NCBI GenBank assembly: GCA_009823505.1 | Contig: VZQC01005680.1 | Location: 1,663,088-1,727,087, forward strand | DNA: 64,000 nucleotides | DNA from: Rhizomys pruinosus | Lineage: Eukaryota > Chordata > Mammalia > Rodentia > Spalacidae | Reading direction: 5' to 3' | Shown: one piece after another, positions 1 to 11,164 of the stretch | Layout of the letters: each line of letters opens with the position of its first letter | Numbering within the stretch: the first letter of the stretch is position 1 | Translations under genes and position numbers: made by a program | The notes under the pieces: generated by a model | The model's database searches: none | Told to the model about the DNA's origin: nothing | Seen by the model: only the letters and a program-made list of their open reading frames with translations

Positions 1-19
1 GCAAGAAGAACCTAGCTTT

Positions 20-370
20 CTTCTTGCCTCCTCTTTACCAGTTCTGGGATTACAACCCCAGACCACCATGCCAGGCTTTTTACATGGATTCTCAGGATGG
101 AGTTTTGTCCTTGTGCATGTGTAACATGCACTTTACCAACAGAGTTGTCTCCCCAGCTCAACTTACAAACTCTTTTTAAAAATGTGTATGGATGTAGGTA
201 TGTGCCACTGTGAGGGCAGTACCCACAGAGTCCACAAGGGGGTCGGACACCCTAGAAGTGGAGATACAGGTGCTCACATGTCACCTGATATGGGCGCTGG
301 CAACTGAACTTGGCTCCTCCACAGGAGTAGCCAGTGCTCTTAAATGCTGAGCCACTTCTCCAGCCCAGCC
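20..370 (-). mobile_element. B4 then B3 SINE, both antisense
   Basis: 20-165: GGGATTACAACCCCAGACC to CTTTACCAACAGAGTTG. 175-366: CACAGAGTCCACAAGGGGG to GCTGAGCCACTTCTCCAGCCC. Confidence 0.7.
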
Positions 371-639
371 TACAAACTCTTTCAGGGCAGGAATCATGCC
401 TTTTCACCAAGAATGACTCCCCTGGACATACCAGTCTCTAAGCTAAGCAGAGTTTGTACCTAATATACGTATGTTGATACACAGAAAAGATAGCTCTATT
501 TTAAATCCTAAAAGGCCCTAGTTTGTCACTTAAAGCTTTCCTCTTGTGTAAGCTAGTCACATTGCCCTAGGGAGAAAAAGAAAAAAAAAAACAAAACAGC
601 TTTCTCCCTTTCCATACATCTGGGCACAGAATGTGAAAT

Positions 640-860
640 CTCAGCAGCTATGCATGCCCAAAGCAGCGATTTCAGCTGAACGACTCTCCCGGGCTCTGAT
701 GCTCTTGCACCTTATAATTTATCATCAAATTATATGTTGGATTAAGGATCGCTAATTATTACTCATCAGCTTGAATTGGTTATTAACGAGCAGTGTCACT
801 AATTACAAGGCCACCTAACACAGAGCAGGGAGGTCCCCCTGTCAACTCCCAAGAGATGCC
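640..860. other. Repeat-free AT-rich segment, candidate conserved non-coding element
   Basis: TTATAATTTATCATCAAATT, CGCTAATTATTACTCATCAG and CACTAATTACAAGG carry several TAATTA/TAAT homeodomain-like motifs with no SINE. The wider 370-1200 stretch has no gene that I recognise. Confidence 0.4.
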
Positions 861-1203
861 TGGTGCAGTTTTCAGATAATGCTCCAAAACCAAGGTGCTA
901 TGAAATTCCCCAAACAGAACCAATACCTTGTGCCCTGTCCTCTCCTGGTGAGGGTCCTGGGGATCTCACAGCTGGAAAGAGATGCTGAGATCAGCAGCTG
1001 GAGAGCTGGGCACTTGGTGTTCTGAAGGCTGTTGAGCTGAGGCAGGTGTTTGTGAATTCATGGTGCACCTCACCCTGTGCTTTAAAGGCTGAATCCATGC
1101 TCCCTCCACTAGTATCTTGGTTGGCGTTACACACACATATACACGATGTTAAAATGAATAGAATTTACTTTGTTCAATGCAATTGCAGTAATTCATAATG
1201 TGT

Positions 1204-1206
<3 letters not shown>

Positions 1207-1243
<37 letters not shown>
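1207..1243. repeat. (GT)n microsatellite
   Basis: About 18 TG units, pure. Confidence 0.95.
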
Positions 1244-1245
<2 letters not shown>

Positions 1246-1525
1246 TAATACTATGAGTATGGAGATGAGAAGACAACCTGGGGTGTCAGTCCTCACCTTG
1301 TTTTAGACGGGCTTTCTTTGCTGCTTGTCCTTGCACATGCTAAAGTAGCTGGCCCAGGAGCTTCCAGGGACTCTCCTGTCTCCACGTCCCATCATGATAG
1401 AGAAGTTAAGACAGAGGCTTGCTACTACACACGGTATTATGCGGGTTCTGGAGATTGGAGCCCAGCTCCTCACATTTGCGCAGCAAACACTTTGCCCGCT
1501 GAGCCGTCTCAGCCCTCAGATGCCA
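1244..1525 (-). mobile_element. B4-like SINE, antisense
   Basis: GGGGTGTCAGTCCTCACCTTG at the start and CACTTTGCCCGCTGAGCCG at the end. Confidence 0.65.
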
Positions 1526-1639
1526 TGTTAAAGCACGCTGGGTCCTCGGCATGTCAATCAGGCAATTTCACAACAGGTCTAGTTTTGCTCATAAAAGTCT
1601 AGGGAGCTGCACCTGGGACTATAATTCACGTGGGTGCTG

Positions 1640-1730
1640 GGAACCAAACTCGGGTCCCTCTCAGGCTCATGCTTAGCTAGCTTTCCTGCACAGCCCAGGA
1701 CCACCTGCCTAGGCAATGGTGCTTGCAAGA
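1640..1730 (-). mobile_element. Short antisense MaLR LTR remnant
   Basis: CTCAGGCTCATGCTTAGCTAG and CCCAGGACCACCTGCCTAGG match the middle of the ORR1-like LTRs, joined to what looks like a B3/B4 end. Confidence 0.55.
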
Positions 1731-2261
1731 GCAGCAAGTACCCCGAACCTACCTCTGAGTGCTCTCTCCATGATCCTAAAACTGCATTCTTACATTACCT
1801 TGCCTCCCAGGAAGTCTGGTATCCAGAGACTTCTCATCTGTTATTTGGAATGCACAGCCTTCCTTGCCCCATCCTTCATTGTGGAAGGATGGTCACTATT
1901 AACATCTTTGTACTATGTCCTCTTGATGAAGAAAGCACATTATTCCTGCTTAACAATATCAGAAGGAACATAAAATTCCTTTCCTACAATTAAGTAGCCC
2001 CATCAACTATTACCAAATTAAGCATCTGGTAAGCGAAGATGCACAAAGAAGAGACCATTGGTGCACGATTGCGTTTTGTACATTGGAGACTTGGGTAATA
2101 TTAATAACTCAGGACCACAATTCTGTGTTCTCAAGTCTGTAAAGTGCCTATTAATCGTCTGTTAATGTGACTGTAACTCAAAAAATTTAAGCTATTATTT
2201 TTTGCATGGTGACTTACAGAATCAGACTGATGTCTGCTAGGCACTGAAAAGTGTCCCACCT
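1731..2261. other. Unique intronic sequence
   Basis: No repeat or exon recognised. A 119-codon open frame at 1634-1993 has no family resemblance. Confidence 0.5.
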
Positions 2262-2420
2262 AGGCTAGGGGTGTGGTTCAGTGGTAGAACACCTGCCTGG
2301 AATCCCCCAGGGAGGGCTTGTGGGCTTGGGGGTATGGCTCAGTGGTAGAGCACTTACCTAAAATCCCCCAGGTGAGGTGCTAGGGCATGGCCCAGCAGTA
2401 GAGCCCTGGCCTAGCATGTG
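2262..2420 (+). mobile_element. Iterated tRNA-head modules (three) of a composite SINE
   Basis: GTGTGGTTCAGTGGTAGAAC, GTATGGCTCAGTGGTAGAGC and GCATGGCCCAGCAGTAGAGC occur one after another about 60-70 bp apart, the first two separated by AATCCCCCAGG. They are tRNA A-box heads of an ID-like SINE, without a cloverleaf. Confidence 0.8.
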
Positions 2421-2437
2421 CTGCCCCAGTACTGCAC

Positions 2438-2469
<32 letters not shown>

Positions 2470-2512
2470 TACACACACACACATACACATACATGCACAT
2501 ACACACACACCC
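2438..2512. repeat. (CA)n microsatellite
   Basis: A pure CA part to about 2467 and then ACATAC variants. Confidence 0.95.
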
Positions 2513-2957
2513 TGAAGCACCCCATCACACCCTCCTGTTGCTGACATCCTCACTCTGTTTGTCACAGCTCAACTCTAGACCCTTCCCTAGGAAGGTCACT
2601 AGGGAGGAAGGATCTTTTGGCTGAAATATTGAACTTAATGTCTTTAAGTTCATCATTTCAAATTCACGTCTTTAATTCTGAAGGTCACTGTGTCTTCATG
2701 CCATAGTTTAGTCATGAGTCTACATTGTACCCTGCAATCAGGCAAGGAATTTTCCTTGGAATACTGCAAAAATGGTTGATTTGGGAACCTAGCTATGGGA
2801 CAGCTTCCTCTGAGAAAGCACTAGAAGCCCATCTTCTCTGGTTTTCAAATTTCTCACCAGTACTCCAAGGTCAGGTAACTTTTCAGCTTTCAGTTTGATA
2901 AGAAAAGTCAGAAAAATTCTCAATCTATGCTCTTGTCTTACTCTTGTCTTACGTGTT
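2513..2957. other. Unique intronic sequence
   Basis: Nothing recognised. Confidence 0.5.
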
Positions 2958-3345
2958 CCAGTTTCAATTCTGTTGCCATAATAAAACACCTTGACCTAAA
3001 GCAAGTTAAGGGATGCAAGGGTTTATTTGTTTTACACTTCCAGGCCACAGTCCATCACTGAGGGAAGTCAGGGCAGGAACTCAGCAGGAACCTGAAGCAG
3101 AGACCATGGAGGACAGCTGCTTGCTGGCTCCTCACAGGCTCATGCTCAGCTAGCTTTCTTACACAGCCCAGGACCACCTGCCTAGGAATAGTGTTGCCAA
3201 AATTGGGCTGGGCCCTCCTGCATCAACTAAGTCAAGACAATTCTCCACATATATGCCCACAGGCCAATTTGATCTGAAAATCTCACAACAGGAGGTCACT
3301 TCTCAGGTGACTCTAGGTTGTGTCAGGTTGATGGTTAGAGCTAAG
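2958..3345 (-). mobile_element. MaLR (ORR1-like) LTR, antisense
   Basis: The plus strand shows ATAATAAAACACCTTGACC at one end, CACAGTCCATCACTGAGGGA in the middle and TGTGTCAGGTTGATGG at the other, which is the reverse of an ORR1-type LTR. Confidence 0.75.
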
Positions 3346-3423
3346 TAGGACAGGTGGTTAATCTCTGTTTCTCAATTCAATTGGACAGAGACACCTAGGA
3401 GATTATTATTATATACAACTCCA

Positions 3424-3655
3424 GAGGCTGGAGAGATGGCCTAGTGGTTAAGAGTGCTGACTGCTCTTGCAGAGGACCCGGGTTCGAACCTCAGCACCCA
3501 CATGGTGGCTGAGAACCATCTGTAACTCCGGTTCCAGGGGAATCTGATGCCCTCTTCTGATCTCCGTGGCATTGCACAGCACAGGTGCACAGACCTACAT
3601 GCAGACAGTACATTCATATACATAAAAATAAATGAATGAATAAAATTTTTAAAAA
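3424..3655 (+). mobile_element. B2 SINE (short form)
   Basis: GAGGCTGGAGAGATGGCC begins the tRNA-like head (B box GGGTTCGAACC); the tail is AATAAATGAATGAATAAA. It lacks the 18-nt internal duplication found in the long form. Confidence 0.9.
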
Positions 3656-3661
3656 AGCACA

Positions 3662-3990
3662 ACTCCAGATGTATCTGTGAGGGAGTTTCCAGAGAGAATT
3701 AATGAAGGGGGAAACCTACCCTGAATGTGAGAAGCACCGTCCCACAGGCCGGAGGCCCACATGGAATAAGAAGGGTACAGAAGGGGACAGAGAAAGCTGG
3801 CTGTTCGGACATTCTCTCTGCTTCCTGGCTGCCACAATCGAATCCTGCTCCACTACACCCTCCCTGCCCCAGCGGACTGACATCTTTGAAACCATGAGCC
3901 AGAAGTTGTTCCTTCCTAAAGGGGCTCTTGTCAGACATTTGTCACAGGACCAAAAAACTAACACATTCATCAATCACAAACTTGCAAACT
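3662..3990 (+). mobile_element. MaLR LTR fragment
   Basis: Sense-orientation pieces CTGTGAGGGAGTTTCCAGA, GGGAAACCTACCCTGAATGT and CACCGTCCCACAGGCC are visible; the 5' end is missing. Confidence 0.6.
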
Positions 3991-4157
3991 GAGACAGACC
4001 CCACAGCTCCCTGTAAAGGGTGCTCACTCCTGCCTCACACACACTTCTTGCTTTCTCCCTTGAGACAGAAGTGTGGCACAGAAGCCAGGCAGGGGGAGGC
4101 TGCCCCTCCTACCTCTACCTGTGTCATCAGACACTGTCAATGTGAATATGTGAAGAG

Positions 4158-4440
4158 TCAGTGTCCGGGGAGATGGCTCAGTGGGTAAAGAGCTTGCTGC
4201 AGAAGAGAGTGAGGACGTGAGTTTGATCTCAATAATCTGTGCACAAAGCCAGGCACAGTGGCATGTGTTTGTAACCTCAGCAATGGGGAGGTGCGGGAAT
4301 CTCTGGAGTTCACTGGCCAGCTTGCCTAGACTACTGAGCAAAGTTCCAGGCCAGTGAGACCCTCTGTGTAAAACAAAAAGGAGAAGATGCCTGAGGAAAA
4401 ATAAATGAGGTTGTCTGCTGAGGCACATACACCAACAACA
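4158..4440 (+). mobile_element. B4 SINE
   Basis: GGGAGATGGCTCAGTGGGTA head, CAGGCACAGTGGCATGTG B1-like middle and a CA-rich end. Confidence 0.75.
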
Positions 4441-4465
4441 CATATACACAAATATATATATATAT

Positions 4466-4503
<38 letters not shown>

Positions 4504-4860
4504 ACATATACATATATATATACACAGGCACACACATATGTATATACATATATACATATACACGTCACACTATATACACAGACATACACATGTGCACACA
4601 CAACACATCACACTATATATACACATGCACTATACACATGCATACATATAGACAACACAAATATATGCATATAAACAGAAATATACATGCACACATATAC
4701 AAAGGCACACAAATACATATACATACATATGCATTCATACACACATAAACACACATATACACACTTATATGATATACACATATATGCATACATACATAAA
4801 CACACATACACTTATACAACATATACAAACAGACATATATGCACACATATGTACAATATC
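4440..4860. repeat. (TA)n plus (CA/TA) complex microsatellite
   Basis: TA runs at about 4454-4500 pass into some 350 bp of mixed ATAC/ACAC repeats. Self-complementary TA runs can extrude as cruciforms. Confidence 0.93.
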
Positions 4861-4874
4861 TTAAGAGTCAGTGA

Positions 4875-5055
4875 ATTTGAGACTGGAGAGATGGCTAAGT
4901 AGTCAGAGGTGCTTGCTGTGCAAACGTGAGGACCTGAGTTTCATGGCCAGAATGTGAGAGTTGGAGAGAACTGACTCCACAGAGAGGTTCTCTGAGGACT
5001 TCCAAACATACTGCGGCATACTGGGAGATGCACAATAATAATAAACTAATTTTTT
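4875..5055 (+). mobile_element. B3-like SINE
   Basis: GACTGGAGAGATGGCTAAG head and AATAATAATAAAC tail. Confidence 0.65.
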
Positions 5056-5524
5056 AAAGCATTAGCTTGACCTCAGGTAGAATAATAATTACCTCTCCCC
5101 TACCCCATGTCACACCCCAATCTCTGGAACCTGAGGCTGTCTTTGCAGATCTGTTTACATTGTAGACCCTGAGCTGGAGAGCTAAAGCCATTTAGTGTTT
5201 CCAGATAGGTTGGCCAAGGGTAGAAAGTGAAACTATTATGTACAGAGGGAGGATGAACTACCATAAATAACAAAAAATTATATTATTACCAATGTTAAGC
5301 TTTTAGCACAGCCACAGGAACACTTGGCCCTGAAGCTATCGCTACCGGAATAAAATGAAATTTTCTCTCCCTCAGCAAGAAACTATGATCCTAAGGCGCC
5401 ACCGTTCCTCAGGTAGCGCTCGCACACTACTAACCCAGCCAGCCCTGAGGGTCTCCCAGCCACCCATCCATGGCTCAGGTTTACCCTTGGGCCCGGAGAC
5501 TCGCTGGCCAGCTGTATTACAGAC

Positions 5525-5722
5525 CTGATTGGGAGGGATGGGTCTCCGGCGTCCCACCAGTCCTTGGGGGGGCTGATGTACATACACCACAGCTCCCAGC
5601 TGTACCCGTGGGCCGAGTTCTCATAGCGCTGCACCTCGAAGTTGTCCTGCTTGATGTTGTCGATTGATGGGAGGATGACTCGCTTCCGGTTTTCCTGGAT
5701 GCGGGATAGAACAGGCTCCGCC
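5525..5722 (-). CDS. GALNT17: GALNT17 internal coding exon (third of three in window), catalytic domain
   Basis: This 198-bp exon encodes 65 whole codons plus split codons at both ends. The translation runs from AEPVLSRIQENRKR through DNIKQDNFEVQ and WELWCMYISPPKDWW to PSLPI. It matches the segment just after the DXH motif in the Y subfamily of GalNAc-transferases (GALNT8/9/17/18), and in my memory is closest to GALNT17; GALNT9 and GALNT18 differ at many of these positions. The family is Golgi type II membrane enzymes of CAZy GT27 that initiate mucin-type O-glycosylation; the activity of GALNT17 itself is poorly established. The acceptor is a pyrimidine-rich stretch ending TTTGCAG (AG at 5724-5723) and the donor is AG|GTCTGT (GT at 5524-5523). 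The first G completes the Trp codon left open by the upstream exon. The final AG begins an Arg codon finished in the next exon, which lies outside the window. No stop or frameshift is present. Confidence 0.93.
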
Positions 5723-5914
5723 CTGCAAAGCAGAGGAGTCATAATCAAATCTACACTTCGAGGCTCACCTCATCAGATACAGATACCCCCAAACCACCAG
5801 AAATGAAGAAATATCAACTTAGCCAAAAGGCTGGAACTCAGAGGAAAATTAAGGAGGCCGAATGCACGTGACCTGCACAAGTTAGGCCATGTGACTGCCT
5901 GTGTGGGTTTTGTT

Positions 5915-6137
5915 TTGTGTTAGTTTTATTTTGAGAAAGGCTCCCATATAGCCCAGGCTGGCCTCAAAATTACTATGATCAAAATTACTAATCTTGAATT
6001 TATGATTCTCCTGCCTCTACCTCCCAAGTGCTGGGATTACAGATGCGTACCCCACGGCTAGTTTATGGAGTGCTGGGCACGGAACCCAGGGCTTCAGCCA
6101 CTAGTACTCTACCAACTGAGCCACATCCCTGGCCCTC
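5915..6137 (-). mobile_element. ID/B1 dimeric SINE, antisense
   Basis: CATATAGCCCAGGCTGGCC is the B1 half, and AACCCAGGGCTTCAGCCAC to ACCAACTGAGCCACATCCC is the reversed tRNA head. Confidence 0.75.
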
Positions 6138-6299
6138 TGTGTGTCTTCAAGTGTGGGGTGTGTCCCTGATGCCTTCACCCATGATGAAACCATCATGGGG
6201 ACCATCATGGTGATGCCCGTATAGTAGGGGAAGCCTGGAGAGAAAATTCAGAACATGCAGTCCTCTGCCCAGAAAGTACCAAGCCACCCTCCATTCCTT

Positions 6300-6488
6300 T
6301 CTTTCTGTTTTATATGTATTTGTGTGTATGTATGTGTTTGTGTTTATGTACACATGAGTGCAGTGTCCATGGAGGCCATAAGAGGATGTCAGATCCCCTG
6401 GAGCTACAGACAGCTGTTACCCACCATTAGGATGCTGGGAACCAAGTCTGGGTCCTCTGCAAGAGCAAGTGACCCATCTCTCCAGCCA
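6300..6488 (-). mobile_element. B3 SINE, antisense
   Basis: GAGGCCATAAGAGGATGTCAG to GACCCATCTCTCCAGCC. Confidence 0.75.
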
Positions 6489-6504
6489 TAAACATTTTTT
6501 TTTT

Positions 6505-6660
6505 AATTTTGGGGGGTTCTTTTTGAGACAGGGTCTCCCTGTAGCTCCATTTGTCCTGGGACTCACTACATAGACCAGGCTGGCCTTGAACTCACAGAGA
6601 TCCGCCTGCCTCTGCCTTCCAAGTGCTAGAATTAAAGGTGTGCATCGCCATGCCCAGCCA
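6505..6660 (-). mobile_element. B1 SINE, antisense
   Basis: TTTTGAGACAGGGTCTCCC, CAGGCTGGCCTTGAACTC and CGCCATGCCCAGCC. Confidence 0.9.
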
Positions 6661-6699
6661 TTTTTATTTTTTTAATATCAACATTGTTCTCATCTATTT

Positions 6700-7345
6700 T
6701 TTGTTTTGCTTTCGTTTTTCTACTCAGATTAAATTTCCTGTCCTCAGACCGGGTCACTTCCATCTTTGGTGGCCTGGTTGTAATGAGCAGATTCGCTAGC
6801 TTGTGTACGTGTGACTATTTCCATTGTTTTAATTGATTACTTAATTGATTCCTTTAAAAGGATCTAATTGAATTGGTTCGTAATGGAAGGCCTGGAACTA
6901 ATTAAACCCAAAGCTGGGGAAATCTGGCTTCCAGTGCACCTCCTCCCCCAAGGCTGCAGCCAGCACGAATCCTGGAACTTGCCTCAAATTCAAGGTGTAG
7001 CTGGCTGGCTGAGGAGGAGCAGATGGTCAGGTGGCGTGTATCTGTGAGGCTGAACAGGAAGGAATCCCTTCCCACATTTGAGAAGCCAAAGATGGTTCTC
7101 ATAAGCTGAGACATTAATCTTGCGGCTTGGACTAGAGCATAGACTTTGGAAAAGAGTCAAGTGGAAAATCCCATTTCTTTGCAGTATTGGAAGAATGATG
7201 AGAGCTGCGGCTGCAACAATCTCTTTTCATTTGCAGCTATTGAATTACCTGTTGGCTCGGCTCATCTTTCTATTTAAAATAAGCAATAAAATAGACCCTG
7301 GGTCACTGACTGCTTTCAATGCTTTGCACTTATGGTGGGGATGGA
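6700..7345. other. Repeat-free segment, candidate conserved non-coding elements
   Basis: GTTTTAATTGATTACTTAAT, CTAATTGAATTGG and AACTAATTAAACCC around 6815-6905, and TTGCAGCTATTGAATTACC with TATTTAAAATAAGCAAT at about 7230-7290. No repeat or coding exon is visible. Confidence 0.45.
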
Positions 7346-7559
7346 AACCAGAGGAGAAACCAGTGTTCCTGGCTTCTAGAAATTTCTCCAAGTACTTACT
7401 GGAGAGATTCTCCCCTGGGGAGGCCCTTGGCCATGGGAGAAAGCAAAGACACCAGAAGGCTCAGCTCCAATGTCACTTCTCCCAAGAAAAGATTTCCTCC
7501 AGTAAGAAGGTTTAATTCTTTTGCTCCTTCAAAATACATATTTTTATTTTTTTAATTGT

Positions 7560-7745
7560 GTTTATGTATGCGTATGGTGTTTGTGTGTGTCTGTGTTCAT
7601 GTGTGTGCATGCACATGTGTGTGGAAGCCAGAGGTCAATGTCAAGTGACCTCTTCAATTCTCCACTTTATTATTTGTGTGTGTGCGTGGTGTGTGTGTGT
7701 GTGTGTGTGTGTGTGTGCATGCATGCATGTGTGCGTGTGTGTGTG
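7560..7745. repeat. (GT)n microsatellite, complex
   Basis: GTGT runs with GCATGC interruptions; the purest part is 7687-7718. Confidence 0.9.
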
Positions 7746-8100
7746 CCACATGTGCGCAGTGCCCATGGAGGCCAGAAGAGGTTTTGGATTCCCTGGAGTT
7801 ACAGTTGCAGGCGGTTGTGAGCCACTCAAAGCCAATGCTGGGAACTGAACTCAGGTCTTCTTAACCACTGAGCCAGACCTCCAGCCCCTCACATTTATTT
7901 TTTAATAAAGGGTCTCTCACTGAACCTGGAGCTAAGGCTCATGGTCAGCAAGGACCAGGGATCTCCTGTCCCTGCCCCCCCACAGCACTGGGATTATGGT
8001 TTTGTAAATGACGGTGCCTGTTCTTTTTGTTTTAACTTGGGTGCCAGGGTCCTCACCCTTATACAGCAAGCATTTTAACTGAGCCATCTCTCAGCCCTGT
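7670..8100 (-). mobile_element. B3 then B4 SINE, antisense
   Basis: 7670-7890: GGAGGCCAGAAGAGGTTTTG to CTGAGCCAGACCTCCAGCCCC. 7895-8097: GAACCTGGAGCTAAGGCTC to ACTGAGCCATCTCTCAGCCC. Confidence 0.75.
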
Positions 8101-9439
8101 GGGGTGCTTCCACAGCTCAGGGGTGTTCTCACTCTAAGATTTCTTAACTCCTGCTCCTCAGCTCCACCCCGGGGTGTCCTATGGCCATGTGGCCTGCCTG
8201 GAGGCCAGTCTTCTATTTGCTCAGTGAATCTCCAATAAACATAGAGCTTAAGGTGTTTTGCCAAGGGGACATGTACACAAGTGATAATGTCACAGCCAGA
8301 AGAAACTAGGAGAAGCTTTCTCATGTGTGAACTGATGGTCCCAGAGAAAAGCCACATCTGTGTCAAAGATTCTGTACATGCCCGACCTCCTAATTAGAAA
8401 GTCTATGATTGTAGAGGATTGGAATGTTGCAGGTCCAGAGCCAGATGATTCTGGTCTACCTTCAGGCCTCTTTCTAGCCAAATCAACCAAAAATGAATGT
8501 TGAGAGTCACTGTGTCCATATGTGCACAGATGCCCATCCATACAAAGATAGACATACTATGTACATGTGCACACACAATACCCACGTACCCATACACACG
8601 TGCACATAACCCCACCCACACCTGCACACATACACATACATGCACTTGCACACACATATACACATGCACCTATACACACCCACTCCACACACCATACATA
8701 TACTCAGTGCCTGAATACACACATGCACCTCCATATAGACATACACACATGCACTTGTACATAACACATATATACACACTTGCATGCATATACACACCTG
8801 CACACATACACACACACACACCTGCTCCTGTTACACATCCATGTGCACCCACATGTTCACAGACATAAAATGCTGTAATCATGTGTAAGTCAACACTGAT
8901 GGTAAAGTACCAGATTCTGTATCTTTTAGAACTGATCTGCTAGAGTTGGGGGATGGAGCAGTGGTTCCCCAAGGCTGGGAGAGGGAGGAGAGTGTGGCTA
9001 ACAGGTGCACAAACAACTCAACAAGAAGCTCACACTCCTGTGTTCAGCACAGCAGAGTGACCACAGTCAGCAATAACTCAGTGTGTGTGTCACAGTGATC
9101 AGAAAACATGACTTTGGATGTCAACCACACAAACCCAAGGTACAAATTTGAGGTAATAGATCTGTGAAGGATGAATGAGACTGAAGAGCATTGTATGTGT
9201 GTGTGGAAGTAGCATACTGCCTCCTATAAAATATACACAATTGCCATGTGTCAATTAAGTAGAAAAGACTCTTTCTGTTCATTTATCTGCACAGAGCTCA
9301 GGTTATTACACTTCTGCGTTGACTTCAAGTTGGCTAGTAAAAAACAACTATATGTTCTATTTTCATTTATTTATACTTGTTATTTTTAGAATTCTATTAA
9401 TTAAAAATTTTAATTTAAATCTTTACTTTTAATTTTACA
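8101..9439. other. Mostly unclassified intronic sequence
   Basis: Apart from the CA-rich tract (8555-8860) I see no named repeat and no exon; 8930-9240 has the look of an old degraded repeat. Confidence 0.4.
8555..8860. repeat. CA-rich complex microsatellite
   Basis: ACACAT/ATACAC repeats with many interruptions across 300 bp. Confidence 0.88.
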
Positions 9440-9625
9440 GATTGATTTGTAATCAATTCATTGATTTGTGTTTATCTTTTTGTGGAGTTCACAAGAGAGC
9501 ACTGGCCCTGCTGGAGCTGGAGTTTCAGGTGGTTGTGAGTTGCCAATCTGGGTGCTGGGAATTGAACTTGAGTCCTCTGCAAGAGCAGCAAGTACTTTTA
9601 GTCGTATCTCTCCGGCGCCTATTAG
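9440..9625 (-). mobile_element. B3 SINE, antisense, diverged
   Basis: GGAGTTTCAGGTGGTTGTGAG, GGTGCTGGGAATTGAACTTG and a decayed end. Confidence 0.65.
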
Positions 9626-9716
9626 TTTGTTATTTTTAGAGGGAAAAAAATGAAAAAAACCCATGAGGGTCTCATGTTTGCCAGGCTGGCCTTGAACTGA
9701 CTACCGCAATGATTCC

Positions 9717-10082
9717 AACGGTTAATCCTGACTGTCAATTTGACTGGAAGTAGAATCACCGAGGAGGCACACCTGTGGGCATGTCTGTGAGGGAGTTTCC
9801 AGACTGGGTTAACTGAGGTGGGAAGGCCAACCCTGACTGTGGGCGGCACCGTCCCACAGGCTGGGATCCTGGACTGAATAGAAAGGAGAAAGCGAGCTGA
9901 GCACCAGCATTCATCTCTCTGCTTCCTGACTGTGGAGGCCGTGTGAGCAGCTGCCTCACGCTCCTGCTGCCACGCCTTCCCGCCATGATGGACCGTGTCC
10001 TCAAACTGTGAGACACAATAAACACTTCTTCCCATAAGACACTTTGTCAGGTGTTTTGTCATATCAACAATTAAAGTGACTA
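9717..10082 (+). mobile_element. MaLR (ORR1-like) LTR
   Basis: Starts near GACTGTCAATTTGACTGG, has GGGCGGCACCGTCCCACAGG and ends with ACACAATAAACACTTCTTCC and CAACAATTAAAGTGACTAAT. It lies 155 bp downstream of the GALNT17 exon at 10237-10411, in the intron that follows it. Confidence 0.75.
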
Positions 10083-10236
10083 ATATTCTCACGATAATAA
10101 CAGTGACTGGAATAGGCAGTGGCCAGTGGTCTTCTTCATTCTCCCAGTTTCTCCTGTTTCCAGGAGAAACAGGCCGAAGGTCCCACTCCCAGATTCCACC
10201 CTTTGGCAATTGCCCAAGTTTTGGCTTGTGACCTAC

Positions 10237-10411
10237 CAGCCAGCAGTGAATTCCACATGTGCATCGAAGAAGCCAGTGACCTGCCCGGTGGCTGCCTTCC
10301 AGCCCTCGATGCGAGCTCGGATCAGGCCCTCTCTCTTTTGATTGCGCACCACCTTCACCAGCCCAGGGTAGCGCTTGTGCACGTATTCCTCCAAGGGCGC
10401 CTTCAGCTCCT
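10237..10411 (-). CDS. GALNT17: GALNT17 internal coding exon with the DXH metal-binding motif
   Basis: This 175-bp exon has 2 nt completing a Glu codon, 57 codons and 2 nt (TG) opening a Trp codon. The peptide starts ELKAPLEEYV, passes through VRNQKREGLIRARIEGW and ends TGFFDAHVEFTAG. GFFDAHVE carries the Asp-X-His (DAH) motif that binds Mn2+ and the UDP-GalNAc diphosphate in GT-A fold GalNAc-transferases, so this exon holds the core of the active site. The REGLIRAR segment is typical of the nucleotide-sugar site. The acceptor is TTGTTTCTAG (AG at 10413-10412) and the donor is CTG|GTAGGT (GT at 10236-10235). The reading frame joins the upstream exon (..NSDE + G|AG) and downstream exon (TG|G) without error. 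The protein would act in the Golgi lumen. The call of GALNT17 over paralogues rests on remembered residues, not a search. Confidence 0.93.
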
Positions 10412-10482
10412 CTAGAAACAACAGAACATGAGAAATGTGTAAATATGTCATCTCAAGCCTGTATCCAAAACACCACGGTAAG

Positions 10483-10632
10483 CCTATCCTGGTGGTGCAT
10501 GTCTTTAATCCCAGCCCTTGGGAGGCAGAGGCAGGTGAACCTCTGTGAGATCTGAGCCATTCTAGTCTACATATTGAATTCCAGGCGATCTGGGGCCACA
10601 GGGAAACCCTGCCTCAACCCCTTTCCCCCATA
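10483..10632 (+). mobile_element. B1 SINE, diverged
   Basis: TCCTGGTGGTGCATGTCTTT, GGGAGGCAGAGGCAGG and GGGAAACCCTGCCTCA lie in B1 order. Confidence 0.75.
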
Positions 10633-10644
10633 AAAAACCCCAGC

Positions 10645-10930
10645 AGTGATGTCTGTGGGGGATTGTCTTCATTTTTAATTGATGTGGGAAGACCTAGCCC
10701 ACTATGGGCAGCTCCATTCCTTAGGCAGCTAAGAGAGGAGTGAGCAGGGTGAGCTAAGCACAAGCAGGCCAGATCCACAGGCTAACCCTCTGCTCATGAC
10801 TGTGGCTGTGATACTTGAGCTCTTGCCCTCACTTCCCCACAATGATGCACCATGATGTGGAACTGTAAGGCAAATAAACCTTTTCCTCCCCTGAGCTTCT
10901 TTTGGCCAGCAACAGAAATGAAATTATAGC
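10645..10930 (+). mobile_element. MaLR (ORR1-like) LTR, 5' truncated
   Basis: GGGGGATTGTCTTC, GATGTGGGAAGACCTAGCCC and AAATAAACCTTTTCCTCCCC follow in the order of the ORR1 LTR. Confidence 0.75.
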
Positions 10931-11164
10931 ACAGGGGCTGGAGGGAAGAGAGCCTCTGACTCCATGAAGCCCTGCTTGAAGCTGGAGTCAGACATCAGAC
11001 TCAGGTTGTAGAGCACCAAGGATTATACCCTAGTGGCCCTGCACAAGTCAGCCAATTGCCTCCTGCTTCTTCCACTGAGAAGGTGACTCTCAGTCTTTGG
11101 CTTTATCATGAGGAGCAAATGACTGAGTCAATATAAAGAGAATGTGGAAAATTATCTTAGCAGA

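Noticed and set aside
5525..5722. GALNT9, GALNT8 or GALNT18 as the gene
   Set aside because: Residues such as DNIKQDNFEVQRYE and PPKDWWDAGDPSLPI fit remembered GALNT17 and differ from the paralogues; a protein search would settle it.
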